Of a stretch of 33,401 nucleotides of DNA, positions 14,910-22,918 are shown one piece after another. The position numbers and the translations under genes are program-made. The notes beneath the pieces were generated by a model, which searched no databases, was not told where the DNA came from, and worked only from the letters and a program-made list of their open reading frames with translations. Positions within the stretch are counted from its first letter, which is position 1, and each line of letters starts with the position of its first letter. The DNA comes from Leptolyngbya sp. FACHB-8 (lineage in GTDB: Bacteria; Cyanobacteriota; Cyanobacteriia; Elainellales; Elainellaceae), in the NCBI RefSeq assembly GCF_014695575.1, contig NZ_JACJOO010000027.1:1-33401 (forward strand), read 5' to 3'.

Positions 14910-16250
14910 CTAAGGTAAAGCATCTTGCAGCGTGTATAGAGCGTAAAGCGATCGCAGATACCACATCCGCAAACCGGGTAATGGAAAAGCCTTCAACGGC
15001 TGGCGATAGACAGCGGAAAAATCAGTGAGCTGAGCTTGATCTGTCATGATCTGAGCGATCGCCCGCCCACTCCAGGTCGCTGCTGCAACCCCGTTTCCGT
15101 GATAAGCCAGAGCATAGAAAACACTTGGATCTTCTGCAAAGCTGCCAATGTGGGGCGTAAGGTTAGCGCTGGTACAGGCTAAACCATTCCAGAAATGGGT
15201 AATTTCAACCTCGCTCCAGGCAGGGAACGTACGACGGAATTGCTGAGTTAAAACGTGGCGGCGGCGATCGCTCTCCTCCTGCGAACCCACCATTCCCCCA
15301 CGCCCACCAAACAAAAATCGACCATCCGCCAATAACCGGAAGTAAAACAATAAGTTCTGCGTGTTGAAGACAGGAGTTTCTGTGTGCCAGCCCTGGGCTG
15401 CTAATTCCTCTGAGGTAAGGGGTCGCGTAGTGAGAATATTGGACATCACAGGCAGGAGGCGCCCCTCAAAGGCTGGGAAAAGAGCTTCTGATGTATAGCC
15501 GTTTGTCGCAATCAGTACGCGGCGGGCAACTACAGTTCCTCCAGGCGTGTGCAATTGATGCTTGGCGTCCGTTTTCTCCCAGGCTTCGACAGGGCTGTGA
15601 GCATAGAGGGCGATCGCCCGCTGCCTGACAGCCGTCGCCAACCCCTGCACATATTTCATTGGATTCAGGCCAAACCCGACCCCCAGCCATAAAGCACCAT
15701 AACCTTCAGGGATTTGAAGAGCTTTCTCGGTCAGCTCCTCAGACGTCCAAAGAACACAGGGATACTCTGCGACATCTTTAAAGAATGCGTACTGGTTCTC
15801 CAATGCCGATCGGCGCGAGGGACGGTGAGCCACCTGAATCTCTCCATTTCCTTGCGCGTCAATGGAAAGATTGTACTGCTGCGCCAGGTGACGAACCAGT
15901 TCCACACCATCCCGCTGGTGCTGAAAAAAGCGATAGGTTTCGTCCCGGCCAAACCGTTGCAACAACTCCTCATCTGAAAGACGGGTAGAGCCAACACAGC
16001 AAAATCCACCATTGCGACCAGAGGCACCCCAACCGGGAGTTCCTGCTTCAAGGATGCAAACCTGCTCTCCCGCTTCAGCTAGATGCAATGCCGCAGAAAG
16101 TCCAGTAAAACCACTCCCGATGATGGCAGTATCGCAGTGAAGAGTATGGCTGAGGGGCGGGTCTACCATCGGTGAGGGAACCGTTGTTTCCCAAAAACTT
16201 CCGACGGGACGGGTGCGATCGTACATTGACGTATCATAAAGCCTGGCCAT
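14910..16250 (-). CDS. FAD-dependent amine/amino-acid oxidase (DadA/PuuB type)
   Basis: The 446-residue flavoprotein of the DAO family begins its Rossmann fold with TAIIGSGFTGLSAALHLAEAG (about 41-61). It then has the GASGRNGGF motif (about 75-83) characteristic of DadA- and PuuB-like enzymes that oxidise amines or D-amino acids. The C-terminal FAD-contacting segment is YALAYHGNGVAAATWSGR (about 393-410). It has no secretion signal. ATG 16250 is chosen because the first family-like sequence (MARLYDTSMYDRTRP) follows; upstream in-frame codons encode unlikely sequence. It diverges from the small ORF at 16442. The substrate cannot be read; no polyamine or amino-acid genes adjoin. Confidence 0.9.
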   Translation of the reverse strand: MARLYDTSMYDRTRPVGSFWETTVPSPMVDPPLSHTLHCDTAIIGSGFTGLSAALHLAEAGEQVCILEAGTPGWGASGRNGGFCCVGSTRLSDEELLQRFGRDETYRFFQHQRDGVELVRHLAQQYNLSIDAQGNGEIQVAHRPSRRSALENQYAFFKDVAEYPCVLWTSEELTEKALQIPEGYGALWLGVGFGLNPMKYVQGLATAVRQRAIALYAHSPVEAWEKTDAKHQLHTPGGTVVARRVLIATNGYTSEALFPAFEGRLLPVMSNILTTRPLTSEELAAQGWHTETPVFNTQNLLFYFRLLADGRFLFGGRGGMVGSQEESDRRRHVLTQQFRRTFPAWSEVEITHFWNGLACTSANLTPHIGSFAEDPSVFYALAYHGNGVAAATWSGRAIAQIMTDQAQLTDFSAVYRQPLKAFPLPGLRMWYLRSLYALYTLQDALP

Positions 16251-16441
16251 GGAGCACCTGCTCTGATAGAAGCAGAGAAAAACCACACGAATGGGTACAC
16301 CATTCGCCATAATGGGTTGGCTCTGCGTGAACAAATTTGTTCATTGGGTAGTCTAGTAGAGAAGCAGAAAACGCTTCTTGGATAGACTGGCCTGGATTGA
16401 ATTGTTGTTGTATTAGCGTTCCGTTTTGGAGTTGAGTTTCA

Positions 16442-16738
16442 ATGAGGAAGTTACGGCGCGATCGCCACTACCCCCGGTCTTCTGCCACCACTGTGGCCGT
16501 AGCCGCTACTTCGCCTGTGTTTTCGTCCCGCAGCCTGGATCTGATGTCCCTGGCGCTGTGCTCCTGTGCATTGACCCTACTGTGTCACTCGGCGGCTAAC
16601 CTCCCGACCTCGGGGGTTACGGCCAACAACTCGATGACAACTCAGTCAGGGCCAGCACAGAATGTGGGAGCCTCGGTTCAGCCATTCACCCTGACCTCCC
16701 CGCGCCCATCAGTCAAAGCGAACGACGCAGACGAGTAA
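16442..16738 (+). CDS. Possible small secreted or hypothetical protein
   Basis: This 98-codon frame starts MRKLRRDRHYPRSS. It has one moderately hydrophobic stretch (LDLMSLALCSCALTLLCHSA, about 32-51) followed by a Ser/Thr/Pro-rich tail. The arrangement could be a signal or lipoprotein-like anchor, but there is no clear lipobox and no recognised family. It is divergent from the flavin oxidase and convergent with the gene at 16764-17078. The frame may be real but could be chance. Confidence 0.3.
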   Translation: MRKLRRDRHYPRSSATTVAVAATSPVFSSRSLDLMSLALCSCALTLLCHSAANLPTSGVTANNSMTTQSGPAQNVGASVQPFTLTSPRPSVKANDADE

Positions 16739-16763
16739 TCTAACCCAACCCAGGCTGATGGAA

Positions 16764-17078
16764 TTAGGCTTTGGGTGTGCCGTGGCTAGGGCAGGGCGGA
16801 GCCTGAATGGATCGATCAAGCCAACCGGTGGCCTGCTGTAAGCGGGCTAGCGCTTCCTCCGGTTGATCCTTGAGCAGATAGACCAGGGCGATCGCCGCTT
16901 GTTCTGCGGCCCGTGCTTTGCGGTTAGATTTGAGGCGGTGCCAGTCGTTGGGGCCAATAGCCAGGCGAGCGGCAAGCGCTTGAACCAGTTCAACGTCAGA
17001 AAGATCCGCCAGGGCGGCAGGACCGGCCGTTGCTAGACCGTTGCTAATCAGGGGTTGGGCTTCGGTGGATTGTGTCAT
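16764..17078 (-). CDS. Conserved small cyanobacterial protein (DUF6439-like)
   Basis: The 104-residue helical, soluble protein has a compact pattern familiar from cyanobacterial genomes: LADLSDVELVQALAARLAI (about 24-42), GPNDWHRLKSNRKARAAEQAA (43-63), LVYLLKDQPEEALARLQQAT and GWLDRSIQAPPCPSHG. I believe this is the DUF6439 group, but this is from memory. No catalytic motif is visible. It diverges from the coiled-coil gene at 17184 with about 105 bp between starts. The function is unknown. Confidence 0.8.
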   Translation of the reverse strand: MTQSTEAQPLISNGLATAGPAALADLSDVELVQALAARLAIGPNDWHRLKSNRKARAAEQAAIALVYLLKDQPEEALARLQQATGWLDRSIQAPPCPSHGTPKA

Positions 17079-17183
17079 TGGAAGAACCTGAGGGGTGCTG
17101 TCAACCGATATAGACCCTTCATTCTGTCGGGCTGTTTTGGGCAGAATAGGGTAAATACCCGTATTTCTATTCTTTTAGCCTAC

Positions 17184-17543
17184 ATGAACTCTCCCAATGA
17201 TGCGCCCACCTCCCATGAGCCAGATATTGAACTAACCCTGGCAGAGATTGAGCGATCGCTTGAACAATTTAAATCTCGCTATGCTCAGGTCAAACGCGAC
17301 CTGGATGAGCAGGCCGAGTTGCAAGACCAATTGCGCCAGGCTCAAGCAAGCTACCGCCGAGAGAAAACCCCTGCCATGAAACAGGAAGTTCGCCAGATTC
17401 AGCAGCGCTTAGAAGAATTAGAAATCACGCTGGAAAGCCAACTCGTCTCGTGGGGTTGGGTGCGAGAAACCTTTTGGCAAGTGGTGCGGTTTGGAGGATT
17501 GGGCATTGTGGTGGGTTGGTTACTGCGATCGTGGGCAGGGTAA
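17184..17543 (+). CDS. Coiled-coil protein with C-terminal membrane anchor
   Basis: The 119-residue protein has a long heptad-rich coiled coil (about residues 15-80, LTLAEIERSLEQFKSRYAQV through QIQQRLEELEITLESQ). A C-terminal hydrophobic helix follows (VVRFGGLGIVVGWLLRSWAG, about 100-119), which should anchor it in a membrane with the coil in the cytosol. ATG 17184 is chosen over upstream alternatives because sequence before it overlaps the neighbouring gene's start and is not protein-like. It belongs to a conserved cyanobacterial group without assigned function. A long hairpin follows its stop. Confidence 0.8.
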   Translation: MNSPNDAPTSHEPDIELTLAEIERSLEQFKSRYAQVKRDLDEQAELQDQLRQAQASYRREKTPAMKQEVRQIQQRLEELEITLESQLVSWGWVRETFWQVVRFGGLGIVVGWLLRSWAG

Positions 17544-17576
17544 GCAGCAAAGCCTGGAGTTTAGCCCGAAATCCAT

Positions 17577-17642
17577 GGTTCGCGTTATGAGGACAAGAGA
17601 GCGTGGGTTTAACCTGCGCGCTCTTGTTCTCATAACGCAACC
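17577..17642. repeat. Long imperfect hairpin after the coiled-coil gene
   Basis: GGTTCGCGTTATGAGGACAA (from 17577) and its continuation AGAG pair with CTCTTGTTCTCATAACGCAA plus CC (to 17642), with one bulge and one or two mismatches. It lies 34 bp after the stop at 17543. Confidence 0.75.
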
Positions 17643-17711
17643 ACCCATATAGCAATCTGCAAGTGCGTTAAGCACACCACCGTACCTAATCAACGCGCAC
17701 GCTATAAACAA

Positions 17712-17735
17712 AATCCCGGCCTTCTGGCCGGGATT
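17712..17735. terminator. Compact GC-rich hairpin, terminator-like
   Basis: AATCCCGGCC (17712-17721) pairs perfectly with GGCCGGGATT (17726-17735) around TTCT. It is flanked by AAAA on one side and TTAATT on the other. The form is typical of terminators, possibly for either strand. Confidence 0.7.
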
Positions 17736-17862
17736 AATTGGGTGAGGAGCATGATGCTCTTATTTAAAGTACCGGGCTCGTGTGGCAGCCATGTGTCGAA
17801 GGTGAGACATTTTTGTTGGCGCATCTCATCAGAAGCAGCCCCTATGCCACTCTTTATTGGCT

Positions 17863-17967
17863 TACAGCGCTTTTCAAGCACTTAAAATCTGATTGTTTTT
17901 ATGAGAGCTGCGCTCCGTGTGGCTCTCATAAAAACAACTGTGGCTGATTCAAGCACAAAGCGCTGTA
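17863..17967. repeat. Hairpin element inserted in a hairpin, with 9-bp direct repeat
   Basis: The outer arms TACAGCGCTTT (17863-17873) and AAAGCGCTGTA (17957-17967) are perfect complements. The direct repeat TTCAAGCAC occurs at 17873-17881 and 17948-17956, just inside them. Between the repeats is a 66-bp segment containing its own 16-bp perfect hairpin (17893-17908 with 17922-17937). Removing the 66 bp and one repeat gives back a simple hairpin with an 8-nt loop. Confidence 0.8.
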
Positions 17968-18013
17968 GTACAGGTGTGGTAGCTTAGGAAAACTTGTCAG
18001 TTGATGGACATTG

Positions 18014-18940
18014 ATGACACCCACTGCGCCTCCCGCCTGGAAAGTTGGGCTAATAGTTACCATCGGAATTCTGGCTGTTTCCGCATCGGCAATTTTCATT
18101 CGCCTTGCTTTTCAAATATCCGGGGAAACGGGCTTTGGGTTTAGCCTTGTTCTATCCGCATCGCGCCTCACCATTGCGGCCCTCCTATTCGCCCCAGCCT
18201 GGCGGAATGTAGGCATTCCTGGAGCCTGGAAGCGGGGATGGCGTTTTTCTGTAGGTGCTGGGATATTTCTAGCCCTGCATTTTGCCTGCTGGATTACGTC
18301 GTTGTCTTATACCTCTATTGCAGCGTCGACAGCATTGGTAACGACCAATCCCGTATGGATGGCGTTGTTGTCCTGGTTGTGGTTTAAGGAGAAACCGGGT
18401 CGACAGTTAACCTTGGGAATTGCGATCGCTCTTCTAGGAAGCCTCCTGGTCGGACTTGGAGGGGCAGGGACCAGTGGAGCGGCGTTGAATCCTGCCTTAG
18501 GTAATGTGTTAGCGTTAGTGGGGTCCTGGGCTGTGACGCTGTACTTTTTATTGGGTCGAGAGGCTCAACGGTGCGGCCTCGATATCAGTGGTCATGCCGT
18601 CTTAACGTATACGACAGCAGCATTGGTGTTATTGCCACTGCCACTATTGCTAGGCAGTAAGTACACCGGATACCCACCCCTGGTCTACCTTTGCATTGCC
18701 TTGATTGGGCTCTTTCCTCAAGCGATTGGACATACGAGTTTGAATTGGGCCGTTCGCTGGGTTTCGCCGACTCTCGTGACGCTAACGATCCTGGCAGAAC
18801 CCGTTGGTTCAAGCATTTTGGGACTCTTAATCTTTCGGGAAGACCCAGGAGCGATCGTCTGGATAGGAGCGGCTATCATCCTGGGCGGCGTTGCGATAGC
18901 CGCTCTTAGCCAGAGATCGCTTAAACAGGCAGGCGAATGA
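18014..18940 (+). CDS. EamA/DMT-family transporter
   Basis: The 308-residue protein has about ten membrane helices in two EamA halves, the layout of the drug/metabolite transporter superfamily. The first half spans about residues 10-150 with SLSYTSIAASTALVTTNPVW (about 95-114), the family's typical fourth-helix segment. The second half (about 165-300) contains GHTSLNWAVRWVSPTLVT and a final GLLIFREDPGAIVWIGAAII. It likely exports or imports small metabolites; the substrate is unknown. ATG 18014 is preferred to TTG 18011. The upstream 470 bp contains only hairpins. It is convergent with the STAS gene. Confidence 0.92.
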   Translation: MTPTAPPAWKVGLIVTIGILAVSASAIFIRLAFQISGETGFGFSLVLSASRLTIAALLFAPAWRNVGIPGAWKRGWRFSVGAGIFLALHFACWITSLSYTSIAASTALVTTNPVWMALLSWLWFKEKPGRQLTLGIAIALLGSLLVGLGGAGTSGAALNPALGNVLALVGSWAVTLYFLLGREAQRCGLDISGHAVLTYTTAALVLLPLPLLLGSKYTGYPPLVYLCIALIGLFPQAIGHTSLNWAVRWVSPTLVTLTILAEPVGSSILGLLIFREDPGAIVWIGAAIILGGVAIAALSQRSLKQAGE

Positions 18941-19009
18941 TGAAGCTGAAAGCCAGAGGAATAGTTTGCAAGGTAAATTTTTCTGCACTAAGTGCATGAA
19001 CAACCTTCT

Positions 19010-19339
19010 CTAAAGGCTGGCTTCTTCCGGTAGGGAACTTCGATAGTCATCCACGGTCGAGAATAGGGGAAATAAACGTTCAACCCCTGCTAATTCCAAC
19101 AACATATGGGCTTGTCCATACAGCGAGGTCAAAACCAGTACAGCTCCACGTTCATAGGCCATGCGACGAGCAGCAACTAAGCTTCCTAGCCCGCTACTGT
19201 CCATAAACATGACATTTCTCATATCTATTACCAGGTGCTTTGAGCCTGCATCCAGTTTTTGACGAATCCAAGACGTGAGATCCGAAGCATTACTCGCACT
19301 TAGCATACGAGTAGGTTTAAAAACGTCAATCTTTGCCAT
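19010..19339 (-). CDS. STAS-domain anti-sigma factor antagonist-like protein
   Basis: The 109-residue single STAS domain is of the SpoIIAA/RsbV type. It shows the beta strand HLVIDMRNVMFM (about 35-46) followed by the phospho-acceptor loop DSSGLGSL (47-54), and the YGQAHMLLELAGVERLFPLF segment. Such proteins bind partner kinases or phosphatases and switch by Ser phosphorylation in the loop; Ser48 or Ser49 is the candidate. No kinase or phosphatase partner gene adjoins, so the partner must be elsewhere. ATG 19339 is chosen over a TTG at 19360. Confidence 0.92.
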   Translation of the reverse strand: MAKIDVFKPTRMLSASNASDLTSWIRQKLDAGSKHLVIDMRNVMFMDSSGLGSLVAARRMAYERGAVLVLTSLYGQAHMLLELAGVERLFPLFSTVDDYRSSLPEEASL

Positions 19340-20103
19340 AAGCAACCACGGTAAGCTCAAGTAAATTAGCCGTAATAGTTGAGAGCACCCCGATCGCTAG
19401 CACGGGAATACATAGCAGGTTTTTCCTGTTGGATAAACCTATTTGCTTTCAAAAAGACCGATGGGTAGAGGCTTTAGAAGGCGATAGGCCGGCTTGCCAA
19501 CCTGACAGCTTTTGTTGGAGATGCAAGGGTGAGGCCGTTCTCTCAAGACCTATCTGCAGGTCACATTCATAGATAGGGCTTAAGAAGGCACAGTTCTTGA
19601 ACCAGATTAGAAGAGTACAAGACGTTACTCTCTTAACCTAAATTCCATGAACTCAAGAGGCAGGATTCGCGAGGTCTAGGCAACTTCTTTAGACCTATCC
19701 TTATTCCTTATGTTTTCAACCTTACAGTTTGTAATACGGGAGAGATCAGCTTGAGAGGCCACTTTATAGTGAATTTAAGAACAAGCCCCTATTTGTTAAG
19801 TGATTATCCGGTTTCTCTCTCCTCGCTCGACCTCTAGCGTTGTTTTTCTGAGCCAGGTGCCGGGGTATGAGCGGTTTAACCTATTAGAAGCATTTAACGG
19901 GGTGCATCCCAGTTTTGTTAATGTGGCGGGCGACGCCCGCCACATTAACAAAACTGGGTTTTCAATCTGCAAAAGTGGGATGTACCTCATTTAACGTCAC
20001 TGAATACATCCGCTTCCGGTCTGGAGGCACGAGAGAGGCTGTATCAGCCTGCTGGCTGGAAAACTTGCTTAGAATAACGGAAAGACCGAAATTGTAGAGG
20101 GTC
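19340..20103. other. 764-bp non-coding stretch with one nested hairpin
   Basis: No credible gene is present. Apparent frames around 19800-20000 arise from the palindrome at 19901-19986. The left part should carry the STAS promoter and the right end the promoter of the DCC-family gene. I found no recognisable RNA gene. Confidence 0.5.
19901..19986. repeat. 24-bp perfect hairpin with overlapping outer stem
   Basis: Bases 19908-19931 are the exact reverse complement of 19935-19958 around a GAC loop. An outer pairing, GGTGCATCCC (19901-19910) with GGGATGTACC (19977-19986), matches at 9 of 10 and shares the CCC with the inner left arm. The two stems are therefore alternatives rather than fully nested. 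It lies 118 bp upstream of the DCC-family gene. Confidence 0.85.
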
Positions 20104-20520
20104 ATGGGCAAGTATTTCTACGTTATCTACGACGGGTTATGCAACCTCTGCGTAAATCTCGTCAAGCTGTTAGAACAACTCGACCAGGGCAAAACCTTTC
20201 AATACGTGCCCATGCAAGCGGAGGAAACCCTGAAAAACCTGGGCATTACACCGAAAGATTGTGAACAGGGCATGATTCTCCTGGAAACCGATGAGCCGTT
20301 TCGTCGCTGGCAGGGCAGTGACGCTGCTGAGGAAATTGGCCGAATTCTACCCATGGGGTTTCTATTTGTGGAGGCCTATCGTCGGTTGCCAGGATTGAAG
20401 TGGATGGGCGATCGCGTCTACGAGCAAGTGCGCGATAACCGCTATGACTGGTTTGGAGGGCGCGATCGCCTCTACGAGTCAGAGTATCCCGTCTGTGAAA
20501 CAGGTCATTGCAAACCCTAA
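20104..20520 (+). CDS. DCC-family thiol-disulfide oxidoreductase-like protein (DUF393)
   Basis: The 138-residue protein opens with the family motif YDGLCNLCV (9-17). It provides a Cys13-x-x-Cys16 pair on a thioredoxin-like strand after a short VIYD strand. It continues through QYVPMQAEE and GSDAAEEIGRILP, typical of DUF393/DCC proteins. It has no signal peptide. Relatives are thought to have thiol-disulfide activity, but substrates are unknown. The C-terminal CETGHC adds two further cysteines. Its 3' end is 36 bp from the convergent tgpA-like gene. Confidence 0.9.
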   Translation: MGKYFYVIYDGLCNLCVNLVKLLEQLDQGKTFQYVPMQAEETLKNLGITPKDCEQGMILLETDEPFRRWQGSDAAEEIGRILPMGFLFVEAYRRLPGLKWMGDRVYEQVRDNRYDWFGGRDRLYESEYPVCETGHCKP

Positions 20521-20556
20521 ATTGAGGGTGATGAGACAAATCACCACCCGCAATAT

Positions 20557-22860
20557 TTACGGTCGAACCCGTCTCACACGGCGGGTTTGTTGACGTGCCT
20601 GTTGCAGCCTGCGGGTTAAGTACTGCGTATCTGCCGACTGTCCCCCGTAACGCCAATGCAAATAAGCATTGGATATTTCATCCACGATATCTACAGGGAT
20701 CGGGGCTTGTTGATAGCGCACCTGCCGAGCAAACTCCAGAGGTGTTTGCACAGAAGACTTTTGAATGCCTTGGGATTCTAACCACTTCAACATGCGCTGG
20801 TAGAGCGATTCCATGGGGGGTAGCTTGGCGAGCCAGCGCTGATAACGCCAGGAACTCCACCCACTCCAGGCGATCCATCCCAAAAATGCCAGCCCCGTCA
20901 CCAGACCCGCACCGAGCAAAATGCCCACCCATCCCCGATTAAATAGGGTAGTCAGCTCTGCAAAGATCCAAGCGACTGTTCCAGCGATCCACTCAAACAC
21001 CCCACCCAGTAATCCAGCAATCGGTGAAGGAAGCCATCCGGCTATCCAATTCCAAAACTGCCGCAGTACGCTGAAGGCTTGATAGTCGTTAACGGTAGGT
21101 GGTATGGCTTCCATCCCAGGAATTGGGTTGAAGGCAAACCACCCATAGCCGCTAATGTAAACTTCAGTCAGGGCGAAGGCATCCGTGTTTTTGACAACGT
21201 AGTAGCCCGTAAATGGGTTGAACTGTCCCGGCAGAAATCCAACCACTAACCGTGCCGGAATCCCGACAGAACGCATCATCAGGGTCAGTACGGTGGAAAA
21301 ATGATCGGGATATCCGCCCTGATAACGATACAGAAATGCTTCGGCTAAATCTTCAGAACCACCAAAGAAGGGTAGATCTGGCTGAAGCGTGTAGTTCTGC
21401 TTGAGATACTGGGCTAAGTAGAGCGACTGCTCATAGGGAGTGGTAATGGGAGTGGGGGCAGCATTCAAGATGTCTTGAGTCGTTTTTTGAATGCGTTGCT
21501 GCAAGGCATCAGGTACTCCCAGATAATTTCTAATAACTTCTTCGGGATAGCGGCGGGAGTTGCGTTGCAGTTGGGTGCGATTCCGGTAGGGAACATCTGA
21601 GACCACCGTATAGGTCAAGCCTTCGGAAAGCGGAACTGGCGCACGCAGCCCTCCATCCAAATCAATCGCCACCTCCTTGGTGGGGAAGTAGAGCTGGCGA
21701 GCTTCATACATCACAGGAATGACATTGGGTAACTCTGCCACCACTGTGTAAGACTGGATCACTTCTTTCCGACGACCGAGAGTGGGCTCCAGGGGCAAGT
21801 TGAAGCGGAACGTCCAGTTCGGGCGATCCAACTTACGCATTTGCTCAGGTTCGTTGCGAGAAATCTCCCAACCCTGGCCTGTGTAGTGATCGAACGCGAG
21901 TACGCGGAGGAACCCTTCGGCTTGCGATCGCACCCGCATCACCACGCGAGGCGTCAAAGTCCCCCGCAGGTTCTGATTGATGCGACTGCTGAAGCCGTAG
22001 TAGGAATAGTCATCCATCTGCCCGGCCCCGGTACCGCTTTCCTGGCCAGTGCCCCCCGTTCCATTACCAACCCCATCTCGCACATAACCGGGATTCGTAA
22101 TGGTTTCGGCGTTGAATTCACCCTGGAAGTTAATGGGGGCACTGACCGGAAAGTTGCGTAACTGGTAGCCAGGAAATCGGGGCATGACCGCAAAAATTGC
22201 CAGGCCCAGGGCCAAGATAATGGCCAGAAATGTACCCAGACGTCGGAGGGATAGATCCGATCGCACGCCTCGGAAGGAGGGAGCCGACAGCCCCAACCTG
22301 GAGCGGTAGTCCAGCATCAGGACAGGGATGGCGATCGCCACAAAGGCCAGTAAAATCGGTGCAAAGAGGAGCGTCTGGCTGAGGGTGGCGGCAACCCCCA
22401 TCAAGATCAACCCAATCACCAGGGAATAGCTCAAGTCTTTGCGCCGGGGCAGGTCAAAGCTGTGGAAGACCTGTAACTGAATCAACAGCTCTGCCAGCAC
22501 CAGCCGCGTGTCGTTGCTATCCCCAACGAGCCTCATGAAAAAGACCGCCAAGGCAATCAGCATGGCGATCGCAATACAAAATTTAACGGGAATATTAGCT
22601 TTATACCGGCGATACCAACTCCAAAAGCCCCCGATGATGCTCACCGGCACAGCCCAAAAGCTAACTCCCGGCGAATCCACGACATCCGCCGCCGCTACGT
22701 CAATAGCAATGACCCCAACAATGACCAGTAGCTGCACCAGTACCCGCAGAGGAACCGAATCTTCCACCTCTGCCGGATCTGTAGATGCCAGAGTTCGCCG
22801 GAGTGCCTGAAATTTTGCGGGATCAATGAAACCAGAGCGTCGTGGTAACCCAGTGGACAT
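20557..22860 (-). CDS. TgpA-type membrane transglutaminase-like protein with lost catalytic triad
   Basis: The 767-residue protein follows the TgpA layout. It has N-terminal membrane helices (DUF3488-like, about 38-228), an extracytoplasmic transglutaminase-like domain (about 300-590), one or two more helices (about 605-670) and a C-terminal DUF4129-like tail (about 690-755). In the active family the triad is Cys in CEHF, His in DAHAW and Asp in DPT. Here these are Pro518 (PDHF), Phe562 (DAFAL) and Asn578 (FNPI), so cysteine-protease or crosslinking activity is unlikely. The fold is otherwise well kept (GIPARLVVGFLPGQFNP). It starts 58 bp after patU on the same strand and is probably in its operon. 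From memory many cyanobacterial homologues share the changed Cys. Confidence 0.9.
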   Translation of the reverse strand: MSTGLPRRSGFIDPAKFQALRRTLASTDPAEVEDSVPLRVLVQLLVIVGVIAIDVAAADVVDSPGVSFWAVPVSIIGGFWSWYRRYKANIPVKFCIAIAMLIALAVFFMRLVGDSNDTRLVLAELLIQLQVFHSFDLPRRKDLSYSLVIGLILMGVAATLSQTLLFAPILLAFVAIAIPVLMLDYRSRLGLSAPSFRGVRSDLSLRRLGTFLAIILALGLAIFAVMPRFPGYQLRNFPVSAPINFQGEFNAETITNPGYVRDGVGNGTGGTGQESGTGAGQMDDYSYYGFSSRINQNLRGTLTPRVVMRVRSQAEGFLRVLAFDHYTGQGWEISRNEPEQMRKLDRPNWTFRFNLPLEPTLGRRKEVIQSYTVVAELPNVIPVMYEARQLYFPTKEVAIDLDGGLRAPVPLSEGLTYTVVSDVPYRNRTQLQRNSRRYPEEVIRNYLGVPDALQQRIQKTTQDILNAAPTPITTPYEQSLYLAQYLKQNYTLQPDLPFFGGSEDLAEAFLYRYQGGYPDHFSTVLTLMMRSVGIPARLVVGFLPGQFNPFTGYYVVKNTDAFALTEVYISGYGWFAFNPIPGMEAIPPTVNDYQAFSVLRQFWNWIAGWLPSPIAGLLGGVFEWIAGTVAWIFAELTTLFNRGWVGILLGAGLVTGLAFLGWIAWSGWSSWRYQRWLAKLPPMESLYQRMLKWLESQGIQKSSVQTPLEFARQVRYQQAPIPVDIVDEISNAYLHWRYGGQSADTQYLTRRLQQARQQTRRVRRVRP

Positions 22861-22918
22861 TGTGTGAAACCGAGCTATTTATCCACCCTATGCTAACGAG
22901 GCCATGCGGCCACGTCAC

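Noticed and set aside
19796-19994. Frames on both strands around the 19901-19986 palindrome
   Set aside because: They are mirror images created by the inverted repeat and have no protein-like features.
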